A DNA stretch of 48,534 nucleotides from an uncultured Ruminococcus sp. GTDB lineage: Bacteria; Bacillota; Clostridia; Oscillospirales; Acutalibacteraceae. The notes beneath the pieces were generated by a model that had not been told where the DNA came from, made no database searches, and worked only from the letters and a program-made list of their open reading frames with translations. The translations under genes were made by a program, and so were the position numbers. The stretch lies in the NCBI GenBank assembly GCA_958403905.1, contig CATXZD010000017.1, positions 1 to 48,534 on the forward strand, in the 5' to 3' direction. Shown in pieces: positions 1 through 8,442 of the stretch. The first letter of the stretch is position 1, and every line of letters starts with the position of its first letter.

Positions 1-2
1 CG

Positions 3-704
3 GAGAAGTATTATCTTTCACGCAAACAAGCGGAAAAGCTCTTATACAAAGAAAATCCGACCCAAGGTGAGCGAATTTACTCTTCAAAAGGATTAAGCTG
101 TACACTTACAAGTGGTGCAGGCGGTTTTGGTGGACATAGCGGTCTTTATCTTATAGAAGATATTGAAAACTTTGGTTTACTGATAAAGTCTAAAACTAAG
201 GACGGTTATCAAGTTGCATATCCCGGTGACAGTATTGATACAGCCTTTTCGGGACAAAACTCAAGGCGTGGTAGAGTTGGTACTCAGATAGCGCATACGC
301 TCACAACCTCCGCTACACAGGCATACTACTTTATAGACTTGAATCCTGACCCGAAGCTGACAGAAATTGCAAGATGCATAACTGCAAGGCATGATTCGGG
401 AATTAGTAATCGCAAAGCTGAACATTCGGGAGTTTTCGTTGAAAATCCAAATGCCATCGATGACAACGAAAAATTCGCAGTAGCTTTTGTTGAGCCAAAC
501 GGTGATGTCCATATCGGAAGAATAAGAAAGCTTACTCCGAGAGAATGTTGGAGATTGCAAGGCTTTACGGATGAGCAGTTTGACAAGGCAAAAGCGACAG
601 GACTATCCGACAGCAGGCTTTATAAAATGGCAGGCAACGCTGTTACCGTGAATGTAATTTCTGCAATCGGGGAGATTATCAAAAAGGTAAATGACAAAAA
701 CTAA
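3..704 (+). CDS. C5-cytosine DNA methyltransferase, C-terminal part (5' end outside window)
   Basis: The frame is open from base 3 to the stop at 704, giving about 233 residues of a Dcm/M.HhaI-type enzyme that transfers a methyl group from S-adenosylmethionine to cytosine in DNA. Seen: the late-family motif LTPRECWRLQGF (about 530-566) and a motif X-like GNAVTVNV near the C-terminus, both diagnostic of C5 methyltransferases. The SAM-binding motif and catalytic PC motif lie before the window, so activity cannot be judged. No restriction endonuclease gene is visible downstream, and a second, adenine-type methyltransferase follows. On an ICE, orphan methyltransferases usually serve as protection against host restriction (inference). 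Two hairpin terminators directly after the stop suggest that it ends its transcription unit. Confidence 0.9.
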   Translation, partial: EKYYLSRKQAEKLLYKENPTQGERIYSSKGLSCTLTSGAGGFGGHSGLYLIEDIENFGLLIKSKTKDGYQVAYPGDSIDTAFSGQNSRRGRVGTQIAHTLTTSATQAYYFIDLNPDPKLTEIARCITARHDSGISNRKAEHSGVFVENPNAIDDNEKFAVAFVEPNGDVHIGRIRKLTPRECWRLQGFTDEQFDKAKATGLSDSRLYKMAGNAVTVNVISAIGEIIKKVNDKN

Positions 705-717
705 ATAACAACAACTA

Positions 718-752
718 ATATCAATCGTTCCGAACGACTGATATTGGTTTTC
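718..752 (+). terminator. Rho-independent terminator after the C5 methyltransferase
   Basis: An inverted repeat ATATCAATCGTT / AACGACTGATAT with a very short loop is followed by a T-rich run. It begins 14 bases after the methyltransferase stop codon. Confidence 0.75.
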
Positions 753-760
753 ATATATAT

Positions 761-803
761 GCCGTTGGTTGAGTTAAAAGCTTAATCAACGGCTTTTTAC
801 TTT
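761..803 (+). terminator. Second tandem terminator
   Basis: The arms GCCGTTGGTT and AATCAACGGC (one G-T wobble) flank a short loop and run into TTTTT. Two terminators in a row mark a firm boundary between the C5 methyltransferase and the following leader and operon. Confidence 0.75.
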
Positions 804-839
804 GTTGGAATAATTGCATCAATATTGTCGGGCAGAAAA

Positions 840-1020
840 GTTTTTTACTTTACAATTTTTCTACTCGGATTGGGTGCAACATCATGTTGCTTTCAGGGGC
901 GATTGATATTTAAGAATTTTTGGCGAGATGAGAGTTATAACTCCCCACCGCTGACAATTTTTCCTCTATCGCAATGCTATGCGGTGGGGAATTGCCAACG
1001 GCGGCTCGCCGGGAGGTGAT
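840..1020 (+). promoter_or_regulatory. Structured leader ahead of the Dam-type gene
   Basis: About 180 bases without a convincing gene hold a perfect short hairpin GCAACAT-C-ATGTTGC (876-890), a long-range stem TCCCCACCGC (942-951) with GCGGTGGGGA (981-990), and a small GC stem at 1000-1011 just before the Shine-Dalgarno GGAGGTGAT (1012-1020). The CTCCC in the left arm could alternatively pair with the GGGAG of the ribosome site, so two exclusive folds are possible. A 64-aa ORF through this stretch has no family features and is probably not real. Confidence 0.45.
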
Positions 1021-1024
1021 AAAT

Positions 1025-1993
1025 ATCAAAACCCCTGTAACATGGGTAGGCAATAAAACCTCAATTTTGCCGATTCTATATTCGGTCTTTCCACTGGAAT
1101 ACAGCAGATATGTAGAACCTTTCGGCGGTTCAGGTGCTGTATTGCTCGGTAAACCATCGCCGGATAACTTTGAGGTATATAATGACTACAACAAAAATCT
1201 TGTTAATCTGTTTAGATGTATCAGAGAGCGACCGATGGCTTTAATTAAAGAACTCGGCTTCTTCCCTCTTAATTCAAGAGATGATTTTAATGAGATAAAA
1301 AGCTTTTTTAAAAGGGAAAGCTTTGCGGATAAATTTCTTGACGAAGAACTTGAACTCACAAAAGTAATTCTGCCCGATCCGAGTGCGGAAGAAATAGTTG
1401 AACTTTACAAAAGCACAGCAATCGATTATGATGTTCGCCGTGCAGCAATGTTTTTAAAGCTCCTACGATACAGCTATTCAAGCAGTGGAAAATCCTTTGC
1501 CTGTCAGCCGTTTTCAATACGCAGTTTATTCAGACTGATTGAAGATGTCAGCCTGCGATTATCAAATGTTGTAATTGAAAATCAGGACTTTGAAACGCTG
1601 ATAAAACATTATGACCGCAAGGAAACTCTGTTTTACTGTGATCCGCCATATATTAAGACGGAACACTTCTACTCCTGCGGATTTGGCTGGGAGGACCATT
1701 TAAGGCTTCGTGATACGCTGTTACAAATTGACGGTAAATTTCTTTTGTCCTACAACGATTGTGAGGAAAGCCGTAAACTATATAAGAATTGCAATATAGT
1801 TGCCTTTGAGCGAAAGCACAGTATGGCACAAAAGTACGAACCCGGCAAGCAATTTCCGGAGCTTTTAATTTCAAATTACGACTTACGTGAGCGTGATAAA
1901 GCAATGCCTTATCAGCTCAATTTTTTTGACTCAAATAAAGATACTGAAATCAATACAATTTTTAAGGAGTGTATTATTAACCATGGAAAATAG
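1025..1993 (+). CDS. Dam-type (D12 class) adenine-N6 DNA methyltransferase
   Basis: About 322 residues of a Dam/D12-class enzyme that methylates adenine-N6 in DNA. Seen: an N-terminal KTPVTWVGNKTS stretch (normally a WxGGK motif; one glycine is replaced by Asn), the SAM-binding FGGSGAV motif, and the catalytic DPPYIKTE motif in the second half. The start is unusual. The perfect Shine-Dalgarno GGAGGTGAT spans 1012-1020, so the GTG inside it cannot be its own start; the next in-frame codon at normal spacing is ATC (1025), where homologues as I recall them begin MKTP. A conventional caller would use GTG 1016 or an upstream ATG at 974. The 3' end overlaps the next gene by 11 bases. As an orphan methyltransferase on an ICE it probably has an anti-restriction or regulatory role. 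Confidence 0.85.
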   Translation: MKTPVTWVGNKTSILPILYSVFPLEYSRYVEPFGGSGAVLLGKPSPDNFEVYNDYNKNLVNLFRCIRERPMALIKELGFFPLNSRDDFNEIKSFFKRESFADKFLDEELELTKVILPDPSAEEIVELYKSTAIDYDVRRAAMFLKLLRYSYSSSGKSFACQPFSIRSLFRLIEDVSLRLSNVVIENQDFETLIKHYDRKETLFYCDPPYIKTEHFYSCGFGWEDHLRLRDTLLQIDGKFLLSYNDCEESRKLYKNCNIVAFERKHSMAQKYEPGKQFPELLISNYDLRERDKAMPYQLNFFDSNKDTEINTIFKECIINHGK

Positions 1994-2180
1994 AATTTAT
2001 GTAAGCATACCGCTTGACGCACTTATTGTATCAGGAATCACATCCGACTGTGCTGTGCAGATTTCAGCTATGAACGGAGCAATTCTGATTGAAAGGTGCG
2101 ATGATGATTGCGAAGAATGTTGCTGTGACTGTATCTGCGATGAGTGCAGAGCAGAGCTTGCGGAAAGCGAGGATGATTAA
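1983..2180 (+). CDS. Small Cys-rich protein with AbrB-like N-terminus
   Basis: This 65-aa acidic protein starts at ATG 1983, inside the end of the methyltransferase gene, with AAGGAG rather far upstream (13 bases). The first 35 residues (YVSIPLDALIVSG, then ILIER) look like the small beta-hairpin swapped fold of AbrB/MazE-type proteins, where an IP motif is typical. The second half carries seven cysteines in CEECCCDCICDEC, which could bind a metal. Its stop overlaps the start of the next AbrB-like gene by one base, so the two are translationally coupled and may form a heteromer (inference). It is not a known named family to me, and no toxin gene is adjacent. Confidence 0.65.
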   Translation: MENRIYVSIPLDALIVSGITSDCAVQISAMNGAILIERCDDDCEECCCDCICDECRAELAESEDD

Positions 2181-2467
2181 TGCTTAAAATATACAGAGTC
2201 CTCGGTAAAAAAGGAAGAATTACAATCCCCTTTGAAATCCGCCAGCGAATCGGATTCAGATACAACGATGTGCTGTCGTTTACGGAGCTTGATGACAGAT
2301 CGGTAGTTGTCAGAAAAGAAAAATTCTGCGACAACTGCAATGCACTTGAAGAAGATTTTGAGGAAAATTTCACCCTTGAAGATTTCCTTGATAGCCTGTC
2401 CGAGGAAGAACATAGAAGCGCACTTTTGCATCTTTCTCTGCTGTGGGCAGAAAAACAGAAACACTAA
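2180..2467 (+). CDS. AbrB/MazE/SpoVT-type DNA-binding regulator
   Basis: This 95-aa protein has an N-terminal AbrB-type domain of about 45 residues, with the hallmark KKGRITIPFEIRQRIGF followed by D-x-L and VVVRKE strands. It also has an acidic C-terminal tail with a CDNC pair and predicted helices. Such domains dimerise and bind promoter DNA as transition-state regulators or antitoxins. It starts at ATG 2180, overlapping the previous stop by one base. With SpoVG directly downstream it probably helps time expression of the element (inference). A lone antitoxin is the alternative, but no toxin-like ORF is near. Confidence 0.8.
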   Translation: MLKIYRVLGKKGRITIPFEIRQRIGFRYNDVLSFTELDDRSVVVRKEKFCDNCNALEEDFEENFTLEDFLDSLSEEEHRSALLHLSLLWAEKQKH

Positions 2468-2484
2468 ATCGGAGGTAAATTTAT

Positions 2485-2883
2485 ATGGCACAGAATACAA
2501 ATTACAAAGGACACAAAAACAACAATCAGAAAAGGAAACTGCCGTATATCAAGGTAAGGATTGATAAGCTCGTTGATGTAGAAGATTGCAATACAAAGGC
2601 TTTTGCAAGCGTTACTGTCGGCGGTGCTGTAGCTATTCACGGAATCAGAGTGATGAACTCAAGAAAAGGCTTATTTGTCGCAATGCCTGCAAGTAACTAT
2701 GTTGACGAAAACGGCGAAACGAAGTTCAGCGAGATTGCTCACCCTATTTCAAAGGAGTCAAGAGATATGCTAAACAGCAAGGTTATGGAAGCGTATCATC
2801 AGGCACTTGATGAACAGCAGAGTGAGGATGAAACCGAGGATATGTCAGAGGAAGAATCGGAAAACTTTACGCAGAGTATGTAA
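2485..2883 (+). CDS. spoVG: SpoVG-family regulatory protein
   Basis: This 132-aa protein is preceded by GGAGGT eight bases before the ATG. Its core of about 85 residues matches the SpoVG family: VRIDKLVDV near the start, FASVTVGGAVAIHGIRV, KGLFVAMP, and an EIAHPIS segment. SpoVG proteins are small nucleic-acid-binding regulators; chromosomal copies affect septation and virulence genes. Here a Lys/Asn-rich N-terminal extension (about 25 residues) and an acidic Glu/Ser-rich tail (about 25 residues) flank the core, which is typical of element-borne copies. It follows the AbrB-like gene by 17 bases and is probably in the same transcript. Confidence 0.88.
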   Translation: MAQNTNYKGHKNNNQKRKLPYIKVRIDKLVDVEDCNTKAFASVTVGGAVAIHGIRVMNSRKGLFVAMPASNYVDENGETKFSEIAHPISKESRDMLNSKVMEAYHQALDEQQSEDETEDMSEEESENFTQSM

Positions 2884-2902
2884 CAGCAAATAAAAAAATC
2901 TC

Positions 2903-2930
2903 TGGACATTTGAAATTCTTTGGATATACT
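2903..2930 (+). promoter_or_regulatory. Promoter for the lipoprotein/adhesin/conjugation genes
   Basis: TGGACA, a 16-base spacer and TATACT lie 26 bases before the lipoprotein start. The whole block from about 2892 to 2937 resembles the sequence at 37445-37491 in front of the recombinase operon, including AAAAAATC-W-CTGGA, CTTTG and TTGTTGC, so the two may be controlled together. Confidence 0.55.
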
Positions 2931-2955
2931 TGTTGCTTGAAAGGACGGCGATAGT

Positions 2956-3708
2956 ATGAAAAAGAAAATCGCAATAATGATGACATTGATTTTAGCGACA
3001 GGAACATTCACAGCTTGCACTGCAGAAGAAAAAGTAAATAACGATATTAAGACATCCGTAGTTTCAAAGGCGGCGGATGTTTCTGTATCTACGGAAATTT
3101 CTGCAACGGCAACAACTGAAATAACAATCCCCGAAAAAGCCACAGTTTCAAAAGAAACAGAGCCTTCGGAAAAGGATACAAAATCCGAAGAAAAAGCCGA
3201 CAGTAGGCAAAATTCGGCGGTTGTTTCGGCAACCGATCCGATTCAGGAAACACAAACAGAGGTTCAGAACAACAGCAGGAATACAGTAAATAGCAATCAG
3301 CAAAAATCAGAATCAACTGCTAAAAAAGAAACTGAAACTCCTGCTCAAAAGCCTGCTGAAAAGCCAACACAACCGCCAACTCAGAAGCCTACGGAAAAGC
3401 CGACACAAAAATCGACACAACCGCCTACAAAGGCAAAAACGGTTGATGTTCAGTATGCGGTGAGCTCCTGCATAGCCTACGGTCAGCAGCTCGGAATGAA
3501 ATATGATTCCTCACTAAACAAGGGCAACGCAAGCTGGTTCTCGCCCACAAATGCATCATATTATGATGATACGCAAAGCCTGACAGCAGATTGCTACGGC
3601 GATGTTGAGTATGTAGCTTACTACTACCAAAGTGACGGCATAGTTCCGAGTGACTTATCATTCAATGTTATCGCAGAAAACAACAGAATATATGTAGTCT
3701 ACTGTTGA
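2956..3708 (+). CDS. Lipoprotein with Pro/Thr/Lys spacer
   Basis: This 250-aa protein starts with a lipoprotein signal peptide, a basic MKKK, a hydrophobic stretch and a lipobox ending FTAC (Cys21). It should be anchored to the outer face of the membrane. About 90 residues rich in Ser/Thr/Glu follow, then a wall-spanning Pro-Thr-Gln-Lys repeat region (PTQKPTEKPTQ type, about residues 130-160). The C-terminal globular part of about 85 residues is rich in Tyr and ends with Cys. The C-terminal domain is not one I can name. Its place directly ahead of the surface-adhesin and pore genes suggests a role at the cell surface during conjugation. Confidence 0.75.
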   Translation: MKKKIAIMMTLILATGTFTACTAEEKVNNDIKTSVVSKAADVSVSTEISATATTEITIPEKATVSKETEPSEKDTKSEEKADSRQNSAVVSATDPIQETQTEVQNNSRNTVNSNQQKSESTAKKETETPAQKPAEKPTQPPTQKPTEKPTQKSTQPPTKAKTVDVQYAVSSCIAYGQQLGMKYDSSLNKGNASWFSPTNASYYDDTQSLTADCYGDVEYVAYYYQSDGIVPSDLSFNVIAENNRIYVVYC

Positions 3709-3772
3709 GCAGACGATTAAGCAAGGCACTCACTTCATTGTGGGTGCTTATTTTTATGAAAGGAAAATGACA

Positions 3773-4369
3773 ATGAAAATCAATAGTATAACACTCTCTG
3801 ATCTCCGCCGTATGAACGGCAAGGAAGGACTCATCTTGCAGGGATGCGGCGGTGAAACACAGGAATGGGTGGACGGCATCAATAAAATGCTCACGGACAA
3901 GGGAATACTTCTTGACGATACAAAGTTTGAAAATGTTTCAGTGTTTAAGAGTGACGGTGTAACCTGTATTCTCTATCCCTTTGAAGATGTCCACCTTGAT
4001 ATCGGCAAGCTGGCAATGTGGAGATTGCAGTCATACACAGCCTTTGCAGGAATGTGGCTGTCCGACTATGTGGATAACAGACTTGGCGGTTTTGAACCTG
4101 AACAGAACAAAACTGAAAAGCTCAAACCTGATTGTGCATTGATAAGTCAGGACGGCAACATATTCAATCTTATGGGAATTGCAAGCCACACCCTTAAGCA
4201 AAACGGTATGGCCGACGAAGCAGAAATGATGTGCGCTCGAATAAGGGGTGCAGAAAACTACTGTGAAGCGCTGAACATTATAGGAGAGTATGTAAATATC
4301 ACAGACGGCAGTGAGCAGTCTGATGATATAGATGAAGATTTCAATGAAGGGCAGGCGATGAAATTATGA
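3773..4369 (+). CDS. Conserved ICE protein of unknown function
   Basis: About 198 residues. ATG 3773 is preferred because GAAAGGA sits eight bases before it; the ATG at 3767 is too close. The N-terminal part is unfamiliar. The C-terminal part, with DGNIFNLMGIASHTLKQNG followed by an Ala/Glu-rich helix and EYVNI, matches a small domain I have seen in many phage and ICE proteins that open with a DGNAF-type motif. No catalytic motif or membrane segment is visible. It lies between the lipoprotein and adhesin genes and shares their orientation. Confidence 0.65.
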   Translation: MKINSITLSDLRRMNGKEGLILQGCGGETQEWVDGINKMLTDKGILLDDTKFENVSVFKSDGVTCILYPFEDVHLDIGKLAMWRLQSYTAFAGMWLSDYVDNRLGGFEPEQNKTEKLKPDCALISQDGNIFNLMGIASHTLKQNGMADEAEMMCARIRGAENYCEALNIIGEYVNITDGSEQSDDIDEDFNEGQAMKL

Positions 4370-4452
4370 TTTGAGTAAGCAAAAACGGAATATTTTATCA
4401 GCAGGCAGAGTCAACCGACTTTGCCTTATTTTTTTGAAAAGAGGTATTTTTT

Positions 4453-7400
4453 ATGAACAAATTAATGTCAAACAAAAAACTCACAAGAATAACGGCACTT
4501 TTACTTGCGGTTGCAGTAATATTCGGAACAATGTTTGCACTTCCCGTAAGTGCGGCAAGCGGTGATAAGGTTACAATCACCTTTGATTACTGTTATGACA
4601 GCACAGGCAACATAATCAAATTTCAGCAGACAACTGTTAGTGACGGCTACACGGTCGGAACTCCCGGTGAGGAGCTGTGCAAGATTTTTGCAGACGGAAA
4701 AGAAGCCTACTGCATTGAACCCGGTCATACTCTCTATTCAGGCAATACGCTGACCGAGGACGGTTCAACTGTTTGGAAAAATTTAGGCTCGGCAAAGCAG
4801 AAAGCAATCAATCTTGCTCTGCTCTACGGCAAACCCGGTTCGGGAAAAAGCTTAAGCGGAACAGAGGATCAGAAATGGGTGGCAACACAGCTGATTGTAT
4901 GGGAGTTTGTTTCAGGATGCCGTTCTACAAGCGAAGGCTATAAATGCACAAATACAAAGTTCATTGACGGTATATGTGCAGGCGGTGCAAATCCCGGAGT
5001 TAAGTCGGTTTACAATGCAATCTCAAAAAGTCTTGCAAATTACTCAACTGTTCCGAGATTTGCATCGGCACTCGCTTCAAAGGCTGAAACCTATGAAATG
5101 AAATACTCGGACGGAAAATATACTTTAACCTTAACCGACAGCAACAGTATTCTTTCAGATTTCAATTTCAAAACCACAAGCGGAATTTCCGTTTCAAAAT
5201 CCGGTAACAAGCTGACCTTAACTTCAACTTCGCCAGTCAATGATGCAGTAACATTCAACTCTGCAAAATCAATGCCCAATGTCGGCAAAACAGTGCTTGT
5301 TCCCTATGGAGATGCTACTTTGCAGGATGTAATCAGCGGTGTTGAAAACGACGCTGACCCGATAAGAGCATATTTCAAGGTCAAGACAAGCTCGGGCAAT
5401 CTAAAGCTTGTTAAAACTTCCGAGGACGGCAATGTTGCAAATATTGAGTTTACTGTCAAAGGTAACAACTACAGCAAAACGATTAAGACAAACTCAAAAG
5501 GCGAATTTGAATTAACCGACCTTGTTCCCGGAAGTTACACCGTTACCGAAATTACAGACAGTAAGTATGAAACACAGAAATCGCAGACCGTTAAGGTTGA
5601 AAGCGGTAAAACTGCAACCGTTACCTTTGAGAATATCCTCAAGAAAGGAAGTCTTGAAGTAGTAAAAACAAGTGAGGATAATTTCAATGTGGGAGTTAAA
5701 TTCCACATTTACGGAACTTCGCTCAGCGGTGCAAGCGTTGATTTGTATGCAACAACCAACACTGACGGTGTTGCTAATTTTAAGGATGTCCTCGTTAGCG
5801 GTGACAAGCCATATACGCTTGAAGAAGTTGATACTGCCGAAAGATATGTTGTTCCGAAAGCACAGACAGCACCGATTGAGTGGAACAAGGTAACGCAGAG
5901 GTCATTTGACAATGTTTTGAAGAAGTGGAATCTTACTGTTACAAAAACAGACGCTGAAACAAAGTCTGCACAGGGTGACGCAACACTCGCAGGAGCAGTT
6001 TATGGTATCTACAATAACGGCAAGCTGGTTGACAAATACACCACAGACAAGAACGGCAGTTTTACAACTTCATATTATGTTTGCGGTAACAGCTGGACTT
6101 TAAAAGAAATTGAGCCGAGTGAGGGGTATCTGCTTGACGAAACTGAATACCGAATCGGCGCAGAATCAAAGAAATACACCATTGAAAACAACAGCATTTC
6201 AATGGGCGTAACCGAGGATATTTTAAAGGGAAAAATCTCTATAATCAAGCACACAGATGACGGCAGTACAAAAATAGAAACCCCCGAAAAAGGTGCAGAA
6301 TTTCAGGTGTATCTGAAATCGGCAGGAGGTTACAGCAATGCAAAGAACACAGAGCGTGATGTTTTAACTTGCGATGAATACGGTTTTGCAGAAACAAAGG
6401 ATTTGCCCTACGGAACATACACGGTTCATCAGACCAAAGGTTGGAACGGTACGGAGTTTATAGCCGACTTTGATGTTTTCGTTTCTGAAAATAATAAGAC
6501 TTACAAGTACCTCATTAACAACGCAAGTCTTGAAAGCTATGTAAAGATTGTAAAGGTTGACAGCGAAACCGGAAAGCAGATTCCGTATGCAGGCGCAGGC
6601 TTTCAGATTTACGATCCCAATGGAAACAAGGTAACAATGAAGTACACATATCCGACTGTTACAGAGATTGATACCTTCTACACGAACAGCGATGGTTATC
6701 TCATCACACCCGAAACTCTGCCCTACGGCAAAGGCTATTCAGTCGTTGAGGTGCAGGCGCCTTACGGATATACCCTCGACAGCACACCTGTATATTTTGA
6801 CATTACGGTAGAAAACACAACAGAGGAAAACGGCGTTATAATCGTAAAAACCGAGAAGAAAAATACTCCGCAGAAAGGCACAATTACCGTAGAAAAAACA
6901 GGCGAGATTTTCTCGAATGTAACGGCAGTCGGCGGCGGATATACTGATGAAAACGGAAATGATGTTGCACTTCTGACCATCTATCAGCCTGAATATTGTG
7001 TAAGCGGTTTGGCGGGTGCAGTGTTTGAAATCTATGCAGATGAGGATATTACAACCCCTGACGGAACGGTAAGAGCAAAGAAAGACGAGCTTGTTGCCAC
7101 TCTGAAAACAAACACGAAAGGCACAGCTACAAGCAAACAGCTTTACCTCGGCAAATACCGTGTTGTTGAAACCGTTGCTCCGTATGGAACAGTTATCAAT
7201 CCCGAACCTCATATGGTTGAACTCACCTACGCAGGACAGAACGAAAAGGTGACTAACACCTCAACATCATTTACTAACGACAGGCAAAAGGTTGAAATCG
7301 ACCTTACAAAAATTCTTGAACAGGACGAGAAATTCAATATCGGTAACAATGATGAAATCCGCAATGTTTCATTTGGACTTTACGCTGATGAAGATTTGAA

Positions 7401-8442
7401 AGCCGCAAACGGAACAGTCATTCCAAAGAACGGACTTCTTGAAATCATCACCTGTGATGAAAAAGGTAAGGCGACTTTCACAACCGACCTTCCAATCGGA
7501 AAATATTATGTTAAGGAAATCAGCACTGACAATCACTATATCCTCTCTGATAAAAAATACCCTGTTGTGTTTGAATACGCAGGACAGGATACAGCGACTG
7601 TTCATATTTCTGTAAATGACGGTGAGCCGATTGAAAATGAAATCATCTACGGCACAATCAAAGGCTTAAAGACGGATAACGAAACCAAAGAAACTATTAG
7701 CGGTGCATTGTTCGGATTGTTTAATAAAGATGAAAAAGAGTTTTCAGAAAAAACTGCAATTCTTACATCTAAATCAAACGAGGACGGTATTTTTGAATTT
7801 GCTAATGTTCCTTACGGCAAATACATTGTCCGGGAGTTAAAGCCTGCCGAGAGTTATCTTCCCAATGAAGAAAACTATCCTGTAAAAGTTTCAGAGAATG
7901 AAGAAATTATTGAAATTACAGTCGAGAACTATAAAATTCCTGAGCTTAAAACCACAGCAACTATAGACGGTAAAAAGGAATTTACGGTAAACGGCGACAT
8001 TACCATTGACGATGTTGTTTCATACAAGCACCTTGTACCCGGCAAAGAGTACACCGTAAAAGGCGTTTTAATGGATAAAAAGACTAAAAAGCCATTCCTT
8101 ATTGACGGTAAGAAAGTGACTTCTGAAGTAACATTCACACCCGAAACAGCATACGGCGAAGTAACAATATCCTTCACCTTTGACGGCTCTGTAATTAAAA
8201 AAGATACGGAGATAGTTGTGTTTGAAAGTTTGTGCCGTGACAAAGCGGAAATTGCCGTACACGCTGACATTGATGACAAAGGTCAGACAGTAACAATTCA
8301 CCCACAGCCCGAGCCCGAAAAGCCGCAAACAGGCGATAACTCAAATCTCGGTTTTTACATCGGCTTAGGTTCAGTTGCTCTCGGCGGTTTGATTGCATTT
8401 CTCATCATTAAATTCAAGAAGAAAGATGAGGATGACGATTGA
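4453..8442 (+). CDS. Large LPXTG-type surface adhesin: thioester domain, Cna-B repeats, VaFE-like domain
   Basis: This 1329-aa secreted protein has a signal peptide (about residues 1-35, ending VSAA). Next comes a thioester domain in which Cys87 (in AYCIEPG) and Gln146 (in ATQLIVW) are the expected cross-linking pair, which lets such adhesins bind covalently to host or cell surfaces. From about residue 300 onward there are some nine Cna-B/SpaA-type beta domains, recognisable from repeated G-x-Y-x-V/L-x-E strands and LPYG or VPYG turns. Near the C-terminus a TTATIDGKKEF domain of VaFE/T-Q ester-bond type precedes the sorting signal PQTGD (1291-1295), a membrane helix and a charged tail. The sortase B gene 2.6 kb downstream is the likely anchoring enzyme. 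Probable role: mating-pair or host attachment. Confidence 0.9.
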   Translation: MNKLMSNKKLTRITALLLAVAVIFGTMFALPVSAASGDKVTITFDYCYDSTGNIIKFQQTTVSDGYTVGTPGEELCKIFADGKEAYCIEPGHTLYSGNTLTEDGSTVWKNLGSAKQKAINLALLYGKPGSGKSLSGTEDQKWVATQLIVWEFVSGCRSTSEGYKCTNTKFIDGICAGGANPGVKSVYNAISKSLANYSTVPRFASALASKAETYEMKYSDGKYTLTLTDSNSILSDFNFKTTSGISVSKSGNKLTLTSTSPVNDAVTFNSAKSMPNVGKTVLVPYGDATLQDVISGVENDADPIRAYFKVKTSSGNLKLVKTSEDGNVANIEFTVKGNNYSKTIKTNSKGEFELTDLVPGSYTVTEITDSKYETQKSQTVKVESGKTATVTFENILKKGSLEVVKTSEDNFNVGVKFHIYGTSLSGASVDLYATTNTDGVANFKDVLVSGDKPYTLEEVDTAERYVVPKAQTAPIEWNKVTQRSFDNVLKKWNLTVTKTDAETKSAQGDATLAGAVYGIYNNGKLVDKYTTDKNGSFTTSYYVCGNSWTLKEIEPSEGYLLDETEYRIGAESKKYTIENNSISMGVTEDILKGKISIIKHTDDGSTKIETPEKGAEFQVYLKSAGGYSNAKNTERDVLTCDEYGFAETKDLPYGTYTVHQTKGWNGTEFIADFDVFVSENNKTYKYLINNASLESYVKIVKVDSETGKQIPYAGAGFQIYDPNGNKVTMKYTYPTVTEIDTFYTNSDGYLITPETLPYGKGYSVVEVQAPYGYTLDSTPVYFDITVENTTEENGVIIVKTEKKNTPQKGTITVEKTGEIFSNVTAVGGGYTDENGNDVALLTIYQPEYCVSGLAGAVFEIYADEDITTPDGTVRAKKDELVATLKTNTKGTATSKQLYLGKYRVVETVAPYGTVINPEPHMVELTYAGQNEKVTNTSTSFTNDRQKVEIDLTKILEQDEKFNIGNNDEIRNVSFGLYADEDLKAANGTVIPKNGLLEIITCDEKGKATFTTDLPIGKYYVKEISTDNHYILSDKKYPVVFEYAGQDTATVHISVNDGEPIENEIIYGTIKGLKTDNETKETISGALFGLFNKDEKEFSEKTAILTSKSNEDGIFEFANVPYGKYIVRELKPAESYLPNEENYPVKVSENEEIIEITVENYKIPELKTTATIDGKKEFTVNGDITIDDVVSYKHLVPGKEYTVKGVLMDKKTKKPFLIDGKKVTSEVTFTPETAYGEVTISFTFDGSVIKKDTEIVVFESLCRDKAEIAVHADIDDKGQTVTIHPQPEPEKPQTGDNSNLGFYIGLGSVALGGLIAFLIIKFKKKDEDDD

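Noticed and set aside
825..1019. 64-codon ORF before the Dam-type gene
   Set aside because: No ribosome site, no family pattern, and it runs through hairpins and the Dam ribosome site; treated as leader RNA.
1983..2467. Toxin-antitoxin pair
   Set aside because: Both proteins look AbrB-like and neither resembles a toxin; no RNase-type or kinase-type toxin lies next to them.
3328..3434. Tandem DNA repeat array in the lipoprotein gene
   Set aside because: The repetition is explained by the Pro-Thr-Lys-Gln spacer of the protein and is not regular at the DNA level.
6739..7212. 157-codon ORF on the minus strand inside the adhesin gene
   Set aside because: Antisense shadow of a repetitive coding region; the plus-strand adhesin explains the sequence fully.
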